A stretch of DNA of 64,000 bases from Cordilura impudica (GCA_963682025.1 OY821519.1:109681764-109745763), one strand, 5' to 3'. Positions 43,265 to 54,000 are shown, counted from the first letter of the stretch. The notes: a model not told the origin generated them from the letters alone. Made by a program: numbers and translations.

Positions 43265-46200
43265 ATTTAAAGGGACGTTTGATGTTAGTTGGGTGGATAT
43301 TATCTACTTTCAGTTTTCTATAACGAGGTTCGTATTTATGTCTTAAAGCTTTATAATTTTTCACATATGCTTCTGGTTTGTCATAATTAAATTGTTCCCT
43401 ATTCAAATTTCTTTTTGTTATAATTTTATCCTTAAAGTCTTTTAATCGATTATATAATTTTATTTTATCTATTGTTCCTTGTATTACATCAAATGGTCTG
43501 CTCATCGTTGTTGAGTGAATGGATTTATTATACCATTCAACACATTTATACATTCGCTCTTGTACTGATAATTCTGATCGTTGAAATTCTAATGTTCTAA
43601 ACTTGTCTGATATGCTACTATGTAATCTTTCGATATCTGCATTTCCTGTATGGTTGTTAGGTTTGGTGAAATGAACTGTAATATTTTCCTCTCGTAAAAG
43701 GTTCTTTACATTGATGGATGCGAATTCGTTGTCTGTAACTACTTTGTTTGGTTTACCTCTCATTGATATATAGAGTCTAATTTTCTCTACTATTGTACAG
43801 CTATTTCTGTCTTCCAAATATAACATAACTGCGTATTTTGAAAATTTGTCAATGAAAGATAAAAAACTGTGTTTCTTATTTGTATATACGTCCATATGTA
43901 CTATTTCATTAACATCTTTTGGTGTTTCTGTGACATGAAATTTTGGTGTTATTGGTTTCCTATCATATTTGGATTTGTTGCAAACATTACAATTATTAAC
44001 GTATTTCTGAATAAAATGTTTAAGATTGTTAAAATAAATTTTAGTTTTCAAACCACAATAATTTTCGTTAATTCCTGCATGACCTGTTTCATTTTTATGG
44101 TATTTTGCTATATATCTATACAATTCATCCTCATTCAGCATATCTTTAGCGTGATAAACACATCGGACAAATTTTATTGAGTTACCGAATATTTCAATTA
44201 GCTTTAATTGTACTTTATTGTACAAATGATCAGACAATTCGGTGTAAATACCTATCTTCAAATTTCTCTTGATAGTTATATTCCTTCTAATTATATCGGT
44301 CATTGTACCGGTTATGATATCGTTAGTGTTTAAAAAAATTTTATGTTTGCCGTCAATGATTTGAGTTTCATTAGTTTTGTTATCAGTTAGTATTATTTGC
44401 TTCTCAAATCTATTAACGACTGTGTCCAAAATAAAAAAATGATCATTCAATTCTTCCTGTTGAGAATGGATAGTTGCAGCCACACTCATTTGATCATCTG
44501 CCATGAAAACAATATCATTTGGTGCATTTATACGGCTCATAAAATCGGCTACAACGTTCTCTTTACCCTTGATGTAACTTATTTTAAAATCATACTCTCC
44601 CAACCTCAACAGCCAACGCTGGAGTCTTTGGTTTATATCTTTACCCTTGGTTTTGGATTGAAGCCAAACCAATGGTTGATGGTCCGTAAATAGTTCAAAT
44701 TGCCTGCCATATAGATATGGACGGAAGTAGTTTACTGCCCAAACAATAGCCAGCAATTCTTTTTCCACAGTCGCATAATGCCTCTCGTGGTCATTCAATG
44801 TTCTACTTGCATAGGCAATTGGATGATTTTCCTGAGACAATACGGCACCTACAGCATAACCACTTGCATCAGTAGTTAATTTAAATTTTTTTGAATAATC
44901 TGGATACTTAAGTATCGGTGGGTTAATGATCAACTTTTTCAATTTTTCAAAGGAATCATGATAATTAGGATCGTTGAGATTAATTTTCGTATTCTTCTTT
45001 AGATATTTAGTTAATCCTTGTGCAACTTTTGCGTAGTCTTTAATAAATTTTCGGTAGTACCCCGTAACTCCTAAGAAAGATTTTATCTGTTTAGTTGTTT
45101 CAGGAAGCTTTAGCTTCTGAATTGCATCAATTTTATTTGGGTTAGGTCTTAGACCTTCCTCGCTCAGAACATGACCAAGGTATTCAGTTTCCTTCGCCAA
45201 AAAAACGCATTTGTCGAGCTGTATCTTCAGATTATGCTCTCGTAATTTTTGAAAAATTTTGTTGACACTCTGTACATGCTCTGTTAATGATGTACTAAAA
45301 ATTAAAATGTCATCTAAATAAACAACGCAAATTTTATTAATATATTCTCTAAGTACCGAGTTCATAAGACGTTGAAAGGTTGCTGGAGCATTTTTTAATC
45401 CAAAGGGCATCCTGTTGTATTCAAAATGTCCCAAGGGAGTCGAGAAAGCTGTTTTTTTTCTATCGTTTGTATTCATGAGAATTTGGTGAAAACCCTTGGC
45501 TAAATCCAATGTTGTAAAATAAGTAGATTTTCCCAATTTATCCAATATATTTTCTATATTGGGTATTGGAAATTTGTCGTCCACCGTTATCTCGTTCAAT
45601 TTTCTGTAGTCAACAACAATGCGCCACTTCTTCCTGCCCGATTGGTCCATTTTCTTTGGAACAACCCAGATAGGAGAATTATAGGCAGAGTTACTTTCCA
45701 CAATTATTTTCTGTTGTAACATTTCTTGGATCTGCCTGTTAATTTCGTCTTCATGTATTTTGGGATATCTGTATATTTTAGAGTATACAGGTTTATCTGT
45801 AGTAGTAATTATGGAATGTCTTATCTCATGAGTATGAGTAAGTGAATCACCTTCATGAAACAACAAGTCGCTATTTTTACTTATGAGATCACGAAGAAAC
45901 TCTTTTTCTTCGGAATTCATGTCGACTCTAAAAAGTTTTTTAATGTTCTCCTTATTGACATCTAAAAATTCCAATGCATGAATCTCGTTATAATAGCAAG
46001 GAAATGAATTTGTAAAAAAAATTTTTCTATCATTAATCTGAATATACCGTTCTTCTAAACAAATTTTTGCACCTAAAGGTTTCAATATATTATTACCAAT
46101 TATTCCATCAAATCTATTATTAGTCAATTTCAACAATTTCCAAGCCATAAAATTATTATCGGAAAACTCTTCTGGGATTTCCGTGACAATTTCCTCACTT

Positions 46201-46316
46201 ATAACTACTTTGCTTGCCAGAGTTGAGAAAGTTAATGGTTTTCTTAATTTTATACGTTCATAACTAGGAAGTGCATTACAATTTAATATTGATGTGGTTG
46301 ATCCAGTATCAATCAA
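43200..46316 (-). CDS. pol: Errantivirus Pol polyprotein (protease, RT, RNase H, integrase)
   Basis: 1038 residues from the first Met; the true frame opens slightly upstream within the end of gag. Domains in order: aspartic protease with IDTGST at residues 2-7; reverse transcriptase with FTTLDLAKGF (Asp 271) and YLDD (333-336); RNase H with TTDASGYAVGA (Asp 483), Glu about 520 and TDHQP (Asp 545); integrase with an HHCC zinc finger (about His 740/746, Cys 776/779) and catalytic HMDVY (Asp 809), TDNEF (Asp 862) and ADIERLH (Glu 896). All catalytic residues are present and there is no stop. Pol lies in the -1 frame relative to gag, implying ribosomal frameshifting in the overlap. The C-terminus overlaps env. 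Confidence 0.96.
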   Translation of the reverse strand: MIDTGSTTSILNCNALPSYERIKLRKPLTFSTLASKVVISEEIVTEIPEEFSDNNFMAWKLLKLTNNRFDGIIGNNILKPLGAKICLEERYIQINDRKIFFTNSFPCYYNEIHALEFLDVNKENIKKLFRVDMNSEEKEFLRDLISKNSDLLFHEGDSLTHTHEIRHSIITTTDKPVYSKIYRYPKIHEDEINRQIQEMLQQKIIVESNSAYNSPIWVVPKKMDQSGRKKWRIVVDYRKLNEITVDDKFPIPNIENILDKLGKSTYFTTLDLAKGFHQILMNTNDRKKTAFSTPLGHFEYNRMPFGLKNAPATFQRLMNSVLREYINKICVVYLDDILIFSTSLTEHVQSVNKIFQKLREHNLKIQLDKCVFLAKETEYLGHVLSEEGLRPNPNKIDAIQKLKLPETTKQIKSFLGVTGYYRKFIKDYAKVAQGLTKYLKKNTKINLNDPNYHDSFEKLKKLIINPPILKYPDYSKKFKLTTDASGYAVGAVLSQENHPIAYASRTLNDHERHYATVEKELLAIVWAVNYFRPYLYGRQFELFTDHQPLVWLQSKTKGKDINQRLQRWLLRLGEYDFKISYIKGKENVVADFMSRINAPNDIVFMADDQMSVAATIHSQQEELNDHFFILDTVVNRFEKQIILTDNKTNETQIIDGKHKIFLNTNDIITGTMTDIIRRNITIKRNLKIGIYTELSDHLYNKVQLKLIEIFGNSIKFVRCVYHAKDMLNEDELYRYIAKYHKNETGHAGINENYCGLKTKIYFNNLKHFIQKYVNNCNVCNKSKYDRKPITPKFHVTETPKDVNEIVHMDVYTNKKHSFLSFIDKFSKYAVMLYLEDRNSCTIVEKIRLYISMRGKPNKVVTDNEFASINVKNLLREENITVHFTKPNNHTGNADIERLHSSISDKFRTLEFQRSELSVQERMYKCVEWYNKSIHSTTMSRPFDVIQGTIDKIKLYNRLKDFKDKIITKRNLNREQFNYDKPEAYVKNYKALRHKYEPRYRKLKVDNIHPTNIKRPFKFADSLDITAYDSNPTNITGNE

Positions 46317-46351
46317 ACATCTTATCTTGGAATTACCAATAGTTAATTGTA

Positions 46352-47503
46352 CTATCGGTAAACCGTTTTCTTTTCGGCTGAACGAAAATTTGCTTCCTCA
46401 TTCGGAACAATTTCACTCTGTTCAATATGATCTATTTCCATCGGTTCAACATTATGTCGATGTTGACCAGAATTTTGTCGCGACTGATTAGATTGTCGGA
46501 ACTGTTGCGAATTTCGAATTACGTTTGAATATTGCCCTTGCCGATTATCAAAACCTTGTGTTTGTCGATTTGAATTTGGAAAGTTTTGTGTTTGGTGACA
46601 AGAAAAACCTTGTGTCCGTTGGTCTGGGAAATTCTGTCTACTCGGTCTAAAATTTGTTTGTCGAAAATTTTGCCTTTGGTGAGGTTCGGAATAATTATGG
46701 GTAGAATTTTGGTTAGTGTATTTAATATTTTGATTAGTATTTCTAAAATGTCGATTATTTTCCCTGATCATGTCGCATTCCTGTAAACAATGATATGCTT
46801 CGCGAATAGTATTAATATTTCGGCTATATATAACACTTGCCAAATGCGGAGGTATACCATTAACAAAAGTTCGAAAAATCATTGATTCGTTTATATTTGG
46901 GTTGAATTCTAATGGTTTACATGAATCTTGTTCGTATTTTGTATTCAACTTATCTAATATTATTTTTAAATTATTATATAATTGACTTACATCATTGTTT
47001 TTTGTTGATAGTGCTCTATGGTATAGTTGGGTGTAGCTTTCCCTGATGCCGAACACCTTTAATAGCTCATTTTTCACGTTCTGCCATGATTTATCGGTTA
47101 AACCTCGAATTATATTGGCTGCTTCTCCCTGTATCTTCTTAAGTATGCAGCGATGGTATATATATTCCTCCATTTCACCATCTTGAAAAATTCGTAGGAA
47201 GATTTCGACTTCCTTGATGAATGATGATATGTCATAGTCTCGATCTTTTCCAGTGAAAACATTTATTCTATCTACTTCCTTCAAAAGGATAGAAATTGGA
47301 ATCGGACCCAACGATGATGTTTCTGTTGGCACTGCTGTGGGTGCTGATGTTTGTGTTGGAGCAGAAGTTAGTGTTGCTGTTGATGATGTTGATGTCATTG
47401 TGTTGAGTATATCGTTGCTTTGTAATATGTTGAAGTATGGTTTAAACTGTGGTGTTTCAGTTTTCTCCGTATCTTTAGGCATCTCCCTGGAGTTTAGACA
47501 CAA
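46352..47503 (-). CDS. gag: Errantivirus Gag, 383 aa
   Basis: Structural protein of the particle. The start is the first Met of the frame (MCLNSREMPKDTEK) after the leader. Residues about 35-75 are Ser/Thr/Ala/Pro-rich. The capsid-like middle (about 75-260) is alpha-helical in character, with KKIQGEAANIIRGL and DKLNTKYEQD segments. The C-terminal third is very rich in Gln, Asn and Arg (QRQNFRQTNFRPSRQNF) and has no CCHC zinc knuckle, as is usual in errantivirus Gag; RNA binding is presumably by the Arg-rich region. An EPMEIDHIE motif near the end precedes the frameshift zone where pol begins in the -1 frame (AAGAAAACGG on the minus strand). Confidence 0.92.
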   Translation of the reverse strand: MCLNSREMPKDTEKTETPQFKPYFNILQSNDILNTMTSTSSTATLTSAPTQTSAPTAVPTETSSLGPIPISILLKEVDRINVFTGKDRDYDISSFIKEVEIFLRIFQDGEMEEYIYHRCILKKIQGEAANIIRGLTDKSWQNVKNELLKVFGIRESYTQLYHRALSTKNNDVSQLYNNLKIILDKLNTKYEQDSCKPLEFNPNINESMIFRTFVNGIPPHLASVIYSRNINTIREAYHCLQECDMIRENNRHFRNTNQNIKYTNQNSTHNYSEPHQRQNFRQTNFRPSRQNFPDQRTQGFSCHQTQNFPNSNRQTQGFDNRQGQYSNVIRNSQQFRQSNQSRQNSGQHRHNVEPMEIDHIEQSEIVPNEEANFRSAEKKTVYR

Positions 47504-47579
47504 TTCACTGTTCCTTCACAAACTCGAACCGTAACGAAAAATAAGTTCTTTAGTCTTTTTTCTTCTTTGTTTTCAAAAT

Positions 47580-47885
47580 GATATTCTTCGGAATATCTTA
47601 AAATTTTTCACAAATATATATTTTTTTTTTTTTTTAAAGGATATTCTTTAGAATATCTTCAGTATTTTAACAAATGTTATTTTTTTTCAAAAAAGGATAT
47701 TCTTTGGAATATCTTCACTAATGTTTCACTTTTTTTTTTTTTTTTTTTTAAAAAAAGGATATTCTTTAGACAATTTTCACTAATGTTTCTTTGTTTTAAA
47801 AAAGGATATTCTTTAGAATATCTTCATTAATTTCTTTTAGATAGCGTCGCGACCAAATAGGGATATTCTTCAGAATATCTTTTGG
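47580..47885. promoter_or_regulatory. Leader array of palindromic GATATTC...GAATATC repeats
   Basis: In the 5' leader, between primer-binding site and gag, six direct repeats about 45-65 bases apart carry the near-palindrome GATATTCTTTAGAATATC. They are at about 47580, 47639, 47695, 47757 (degenerate), 47804 and 47861. T/A-rich tracts separate them. Errantiviruses such as gypsy carry arrays of protein-binding sites (the Su(Hw) insulator) in exactly this position, but the motif here is different. A protein-binding role is inference. Confidence 0.6.
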
Positions 47886-47906
47886 ATTTGTTTGCCGACT
47901 GCGCCA
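47886..47906 (-). other. tRNA primer-binding site
   Basis: Next to the 5' LTR the minus strand reads TGGCGCAGTCGGCAAAC. The TGGCGCAGTCGG start is the type reported in 297/17.6-group errantiviruses, where the primer is tRNA-Ser. The exact tRNA was not checked. Confidence 0.75.
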
Positions 47907-48588
47907 GTTAAATGAAAGTCCACGAATACATTTGGTTGGAATGTTAATATGAACTGCTCTTTACTTTATTGTTTGCTATATTTTTATACAAAAATATTCT
48001 TAATCTAAAACTATAAATATTCAATAAAAAAATATGCTTATGCTATTGGTTTCTTTTATAGAATGTTTAATTGGTTGGTCATAAAACAATATTGTATTTT
48101 GTAGGAAGTAAATGACGAAAACAAAGTGAGTTTTTCATACGAAAGTTTATCGACACTTTGTTTTCGTTTTGAAACTGTAATTTTGGTGATTTGACATTTA
48201 TTTTATTTTAAATGATTGAAATGAATAAACAAAATTTCAATACAAAGTTTATTAACTCTTTGTTCTAGTTTAATGACGAAAACAAAGGTATCAAGTTTCA
48301 ATGAATGAAGTAAGTTTCCATATGAAAGTTTATTAACACTTTGTTTTCGTTTAAAATTATAATTCTGTTAGTTTGACATTTATTTCATTTTAAATGATGA
48401 ACTGAAATAATTATTGAGTAAACAATTTTATTAATACAAAGTTTATTAACACTTTGTTCTAGTTATTAAAAATTATAATTTTAATAATATGGTATTTATT
48501 TTATTCTTGGTAATTTATTCTTATGCTAGATATAGGGTTTTCAAGTTCGATGGAATCTGTTGAGTTCAGTGTTCCATTGGACTTAACT
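47906..48588 (-). repeat. Errantivirus 5' LTR
   Basis: 683 bp and, by reading, identical to the LTR at 41130-41812. It drives transcription leftwards towards gag. Flanked outside by CGCC (48589-48592). Confidence 0.93.
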
Positions 48589-48592
48589 CGCC

Positions 48593-50040
48593 GACACTTT
48601 TACTGGTTCTGCTCGTCTAAATTTTTTTTCAAAATCATTATGTTTATATAGTATTTTTTTTTTAAATTTTTATAAAAAAAATATAATTGTATTAAATATT
48701 TGGTATATAAATTAATTATTTGCTTGCTATATAATATGAGCTATAATGTTTTATAACACACACAAATCAATTTTAGCAACTGTAGCAACTCAATACTGAT
48801 AGTTTTGTGATATTACGGTTTAAAGTTTTTATTGTTTAGTATAATTTGTTCAATGTAATATAAGAATATGTATTGTAATTTTACTAAAAACAGTAAAATT
48901 TTGAGATTTTATAATATTCTTCTCATTCTTTGAGTCTCTTCTAACCCAATAGAGCAGTTTTCGGAAAACAGTAACATTTTGAGTTGTTACAGTATTGCAC
49001 TGGCTAGACGATATAAGCGAGTATAAGTTCTGCTAATTCTAAAAACACTTTCGTATTATTTAATTTAAATACTCATGAAAGAAATTAAAATCTACTTATT
49101 CATAGTGATCTGCAAACTATTATTTCGCCAATTTTGAAAATTTTTTTGGCAAATATTTTAAAAATTGTTTGAATTTTTACATGCACATGCAATGACGATT
49201 AATTTGGAATCGGAGTCATGAGTTTTTATAGCGCCTCCGGCTTCGACTCCTATACAAACACCGCGACTCCACAACTCCGAATCCGACCCCGACTCCGACT
49301 CTAACTCAGCAGCCGTGCAGTTTCTTTTAAAATTTTATGCAATGGAAATTTAACAAAAAAAAAAACAAAAGAGCAATATTTTTGTTTTTGATAGATTTAA
49401 GTGATGATGGGAATCAGCTTCTTAACCGTACTCCTACCTCGAACAAAAATCATAATCCTACCTTTGTGTAGTTTTCTACTTCTTCTATGTTTTTGTATGG
49501 AAATAGGCTTAATTTATAAACAAAAATTATTTTATTTAAAGAAAATTCAGTTATACATATATCTTTACATATAACATGATGAATGAAGTATAGTTCTACA
49601 TATTTTCTATACAAGGAACGCAATCAATTTGGTTTTGGTGAGCCTTGCAAGTGGTTTTTTCGCAAAGACAGCAAGCTAGCTAATGGTTATAATTTGCTTT
49701 ATCGATATTTTTTGCACGTAATATACGAATCTGTCTGTTTTTTTTTTTCACTAATGGAACGCGCGAGGCAGAGTTTAGTTCAGGTTTATTCTACCACACA
49801 GAAGTAGCATATATACCTCGTTGTTTCTGCGCCATGTATGGTTGGGGAAGGGCAAATCCCAGATCACGCAAAAGCGAGCGATGTTTTGCACGTTTTTCGT
49901 ATCATTCAGCTAATTAGGATTAATTCTAAAAGTGTAAGAAAGTATTGTACTAACTTCAATAAATAGTTGTATTCAAGGCTGATATGTCAATCATTTTACT
50001 AAATACATCCATTGACCGGCCGCCTGTTGGTTTTTCGTTT
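48593..50040. other. No gene identified; GACTCC-rich fragment at 49200-49318
   Basis: AT-rich to about 49190. Then CGGAGTC...CCGACCCCGACTCCGACTC (49200-49318) resembles, in opposite orientation, the fragment at 33232-33300. 49370-49420 has a short mini-me-like piece (GATAGATTTAAGTGATGATG). The frame at 49583-49807 is not recognised. Confidence 0.4.
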
Positions 50041-50730
50041 AAAGCTATATCCAGAAATCATTTGTCAACTGTGTCAAACTCACCCTTAGTTCGGTTCTAA
50101 TATGATATATTTTTTTGGTAGCTTCTTTTAATCGTCTAGACTTTTGGCGTGTTGTGAAGAGTACACTGCAACACTGGGCTTTTATATTTTTTTCCAACCT
50201 AGGAAGCAAGTGTAACATCTTTGGTAAATTAGAATGTACACTGAAAGTGTGGAGCCTTTTTTCATTGGTGGAATCGAGCGTTTGCTCTTGTGCATTGTTC
50301 CAACCATGGTTAGTAGCCAGGTATGCATGAAGCATCGAATTCCTAATGGTTTTCATTCTTTAGACCGCCAAATGCATACTTTTTCCAAAATGATTTCCTC
50401 AATATGCGGTGGGGAAAAATACCAATAAAGCATCCTTGATACCATTCACGCGCGATGAAGTAGTATTAGTAGTACCTGGCCTTCGTCTCAACACATTAGC
50501 TGTTCGATTGCGTCCTGCTGTTTGCAAAGATGTTGCGCTCGGAACCCTTTTTGTCATTTGAGACAAACAAAGGCTCAATATCAACAAAATCAGCACCGGC
50601 ATCCACTTCAGCATCAAAATTGCATGGCCTACCATTTACAAAATATGCATAATTGTTTGGTTCCTTGCTTTCTTTTTACACTTGACGTACAAGGTACTAT
50701 TTTCATAAAACTTTCCTATGCCGAATAGAA
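50040..50730 (-). other. Unidentified coding-like island, several open frames
   Basis: Less AT-rich than its surroundings and open in more than one minus-strand frame. Frame 1 (50635-50399) begins with a hydrophobic signal-like stretch (MPVLILLILSLCLSQ) and continues TKRVPSATSLQTAGRN. Frame 2 over the same DNA gives YAYFVNGRPCNFDAEVDAGA and an acidic tail. Downstream, 50356-50045 gives a 103-residue basic frame with NNAQEQTLDSTNEKRLHTF. Shortening the T run near 50414 by one base would extend frame 1. No family was recognised. It could be a small secreted-protein gene, a gene relic or transposon debris. Confidence 0.25.
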
Positions 50731-50924
50731 AACTACACTAAGCATACCAAACAACGATCCACGTATGATTTGAAACTAAACAGCAATCGATTTCGGTTCA
50801 TATACATGATAGAGAAAAGGTCAAGAAAAATGGGTAACGAAACGTCAACAGTTTTAGAGATTTATGAAAAAAAAATTCGTTTTCTACACCAAAGTAGGAC
50901 TAGGGTTAAGTGGCCAATTGCTCA

Positions 50925-51425
50925 AACGGTCCTACGGATATTATTTTGGACTACCGACTCGTGGGTATAATAAACACGCATACACTAAATTATATCGATA
51001 TATATTATTATCTGGACCTTACGACCGTTTTAGTCGATTTGATATCACATATTTGTATGTAGGCTAAGTATAAACATGTACTGTCCTATTGTCCATAAAA
51101 ACATATATGTGACCTTCTCCGAGAAAAGGGACCTAGTGTGTCAAAAACGGGTGTGTCAAAAACGGTGGATTATGGTACCTGAAAGGGTGTAGAAACTTTA
51201 AATGCGTTTTTTTCTTAAAACTTAATTTTCACACACTAGGTCCCTTTTCTCGGAGAAGGTCACATATACTACATTTAATTAAAATATATTCACATTTGTG
51301 ACATGCAGTTTGAGTAGAAGGACACACAGACGGACGGACAGACAGATCAATGGATATCGCTAAGCCGACACACAAAGCGACTCTGAGTGATTTTTACGTC
51401 GATCGGTATAAAGCAACTAGACCCA
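50925..51425 (+). mobile_element. Mini-me-like repeat split by MITE A
   Basis: Left-truncated copy starting at about GGTCCTACGGATATTATTTT and reaching the core GACGGACGGACAGACAG (51330-51346), GATATCGCTAAGCCGAC and a degenerate end. The 157-bp MITE A sits inside it. It abuts the oppositely oriented copy at 51425. Confidence 0.6.
51108..51264. mobile_element. Hairpin MITE family A, copy 2
   Basis: 157 bp with perfect inverted arms of about 34 bases starting TGTGACCTTCTCCGAG and TA on both sides (51106-51107 and 51265-51266). It differs from copy 1 at 3101-3258 by only a handful of bases, so the family has been active fairly recently. It is inserted in a mini-me-like element. Confidence 0.88.
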
Positions 51426-52018
51426 TGTAAATTATTTTTAATCAAACTACAGGTTGTGAATATAAATATACGATTATTTCCATTAAATTTGATATAAAAG
51501 CTTTTTCGGCAATAGTACGAAAGAATGGATAATCGGTGCATGTTCGATTCCCTGTGAGATCGACATAAATTGCCATAAAATTCAAATTATCATATAGATA
51601 TCAGTCAAAGTTGGTTTGTGTGTTTTCATTACACCCATTAATCAGTAGTCTAAAAATAAAGCCTGTAGGAAAATACCTAGTCATAGCCTCGATATAAAGC
51701 TGCTTCGCGATTTTCGTTTAAATATAAAAAAAAATATTGCACATATTTTTCTCATATATGGTTGGCATAGGATAAATAACCTTACCAAATATTGTCAGGA
51801 TCGCTCCATTTTTTGAGCCAGTCCCCATATAAATATAGCATCCGATATGAACTTTTCCATATCTGCAAGCGAAAAAAAATAATAACAGTGCCCTTAAAAT
51901 AAGTTTTATGCCTAATTTCTATTACCAATTAGTTAGACCTAAAACCCTTTCTTTAAAAGGATGGAATAAGGTATCATATAGTCAGTTTAGAGCGACTGTA
52001 ATTTCCCTATTTGTTTTT
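51425..52018 (-). mobile_element. Mini-me-like repeat, minus orientation
   Basis: Reads on the minus strand from about 52018 (ATACCTTATTCCATCC region) through AGTTCATATCGGATGCTAT, CAATATTTTTTTTTATATTT and GCAGCTTTATATCGAGGCTA to the AACCTGTAGTTTGATT block at about 51440. The GACGGAC core is missing. Together with the plus-strand copy ending at 51425 it forms a tail-to-tail pair. Confidence 0.55.
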
Positions 52019-52019
52019 C

Positions 52020-52685
52020 TTAATACACTTTTCACAGAAAATTTACTTTTGAAGAAAATAAACTTATTTAATAAAATTGAATTTTTTAAGAGAAGGTTCT
52101 TTTATAGGTACTTTTCTAAGAAAGGGTATTTTTTAAGAAAATATGTTTTATTAGAAAAAAATATTTGTTTAGAAAGGTAAATTTTTAAGAACAAGACTTT
52201 TTCGGTACATTTATAATAAGGGAAAATTTTTAAAAGAAAATAGAGCTTATTTAAAAAGAAAGTACTTTTTTATGAAATTGTACGTTTAAAAAAGTCTATA
52301 TTTTAAAATATTATAATTTTTTAAGATAAGATATTTTTTTAAGAAAAGGTACTTCTAAAAAAGAGATGCTGTTTGAATAAAAGCTACTTCTTAAGAAAAT
52401 TTACTTTTTTTCGAAAATTTACTTTTTTCCAAAATTTACTTTATAGGAAAACTTACTTTTTTAAGAAAAGTTTCCTTATAACGAATTATCTTAAGTAAAC
52501 TTTTGTTGTAAAAAAAGTTATTTTTTTAAGAAGAAGAGCTGCTGTTTTAAGAAAAGATGCGTTTTAAAGAAAATTTACTTTTTTAAAGAAAATATGCTTT
52601 TCTAAGGAAACGTGAATTGCTAAGAATAGATAATTTTTACAGGAACCAACTTTTTAAGAGAGAAAATATAAGTTTTTAAGAAATG
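52020..52685. repeat. TTTTTAAGAAAAGGTACTT-type minisatellite, left part
   Basis: Irregular units around ACTTTTTTAAGAAAA with frequent indels. The same type resumes at 53640-54000, so one array has been split by the LINE remnant between. Confidence 0.7.
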
Positions 52686-52689
52686 GTTG

Positions 52690-53520
52690 ATGGTTGGTTT
52701 AAGTGGAAGTTCACCATCTGCAAAATCAACAAGCTACTCTGTTTTCTAAAACCATACCACTCAAATTGAGTTTCGAAAAAGTACCGGATACAACCTGTGA
52801 CATTAAGATAGCGGATAACATCAGTCATCTCTAAGGATGATGTACAATCTCCTCGTCTCCAGGTGCTCCGCATATGTGGCAGTGGTCGTTGTGCTAAAGT
52901 CCGAGCCTTAGGTTTTTACCAAACGGTCAGCAACTAGTCAACATAACCGAAAGCCTTAATATGTAAATTATAGTTCTACTTAGGAGAGATTTAGTCAGTT
53001 ATAGTCAGGCCACGTATGCCTTCCAGGCTGCATGTGTCAATATTCTTCCATATATTTTCCAATGCTCGTTGGGGGTTTACAAGATTCCTTCCTTAATGGT
53101 TCCCGACGGAGTTGCACAATGCACACGCCTGTCCGTTCATTACCGTAAAAGTTCCTATGACTCATACAGATGTAATCACGGAAAGGCGGCTTACCTTTGA
53201 TATTTCCTTCCTTCACTGTCCTACCAGAAGTGCCGGCTGATCATCAACAAAGAACCCTACATTTCCAACGAACTTATGTGCATGTAAAATCTTACAAGTT
53301 TCCCTGATCGCTGAAACCTCTGCCTGAAAGCGACAATAGTATCTTCTGGTAGTCTATAGTTAATTGGATATCGAGATCATAGGAGAAGACAATCTAACGG
53401 ACACCGCAAGTCATTTTTGAGCCATAAGTGAAGACGCGAGTATCATACCCTATCTTTAGATCACCCCTATCCCAAACTTCCTAGAAGGGAACTAGGTTCT
53501 GACTTTCCATAAAGCTATAG
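52690..53520 (-). pseudogene. LINE remnant with RNase H domain (I/R1-type)
   Basis: Minus-strand fragments in order: VFTYGSKMTCGV (about 53440-53405), the first RNase H motif with Tyr in place of catalytic Asp; FQAEVSAIRETCKIL (about 53325-53280), the Glu motif; FVDDQPALLV (about 53255-53225), the third; and HCHICGAPGDEE (about 52885-52850), the C-terminal CxxC region of LINE ORF2. The fragments lie in different frames with stops between. An RNase H domain after the reverse transcriptase is typical of I/R1-group LINEs. This family is distinct from the two other LINEs in the window. Confidence 0.6.
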
Positions 53521-53639
53521 CAATTAATCGCGCTGCAATTCTAGCAGAGGTTGCGATTTTATATGCAAGTCAATGGGAATAATATGAATTGTGAAATTCC
53601 GAGGGGCAAGGCAAAATTACTGACCGTTGCATAGTTAGT

Positions 53640-54000
53640 TTAGAAATGGTACTTTGCAATAAAAAATATCTTGAAAGAAAAGGTACCATTTTAAGGAAAG
53701 GTATTTTTTTAAGAAAAATTTCTTTTACAAAAGTAGGAGATATTTATGAAAAATCGCTTTTTAATAAAGTTATATTTTTTATGAAAGACAGGTTTTTGTA
53801 GAAGGTACTTTTTAAGAACAGTTGCTCTTTAAGAAATAGTACTTTTTAAAATTGGGTACTTTTAAAAAAAGGTACTTTTAAAAATGGTACTTTTAAAAAA
53901 GGTACTTTTTAAAATATGGTACTTTTTAAAAAAGTACTTTTTAAGAAAAGGTAATTTTTAAGAACAGTTGCTTTTTAAGAAAATGTACTTTAAAATCTGC
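53640..54000. repeat. GGTACTTTTTAAAAA minisatellite, right part
   Basis: More regular units, GGTACTTTTTAAAAAA and AGGTACTTTTTAAGAAA. It continues the array at 52020-52685 beyond the LINE remnant. Confidence 0.75.

Larger units (their letters stand above)
41130..48588 (-). mobile_element. Errantivirus (gypsy-group endogenous retrovirus), complete provirus
   Basis: 7459-bp element on the minus strand: 5' LTR (48588-47906), primer-binding site, repeat-bearing leader, gag, pol, env, purine tract, 3' LTR (41812-41130). LTR ends are AGTTAA...TTAACT. A 4-bp CGCC duplication flanks it (41126-41129 and 48589-48592). Both LTRs are 683 bp and look identical by reading, so the insertion is recent. All three frames are open. 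Env presence, the LTR terminal bases, the 4-bp duplication and the PBS type fit the Drosophila errantivirus group. It is an endogenous insect retro-element. Confidence 0.95.
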
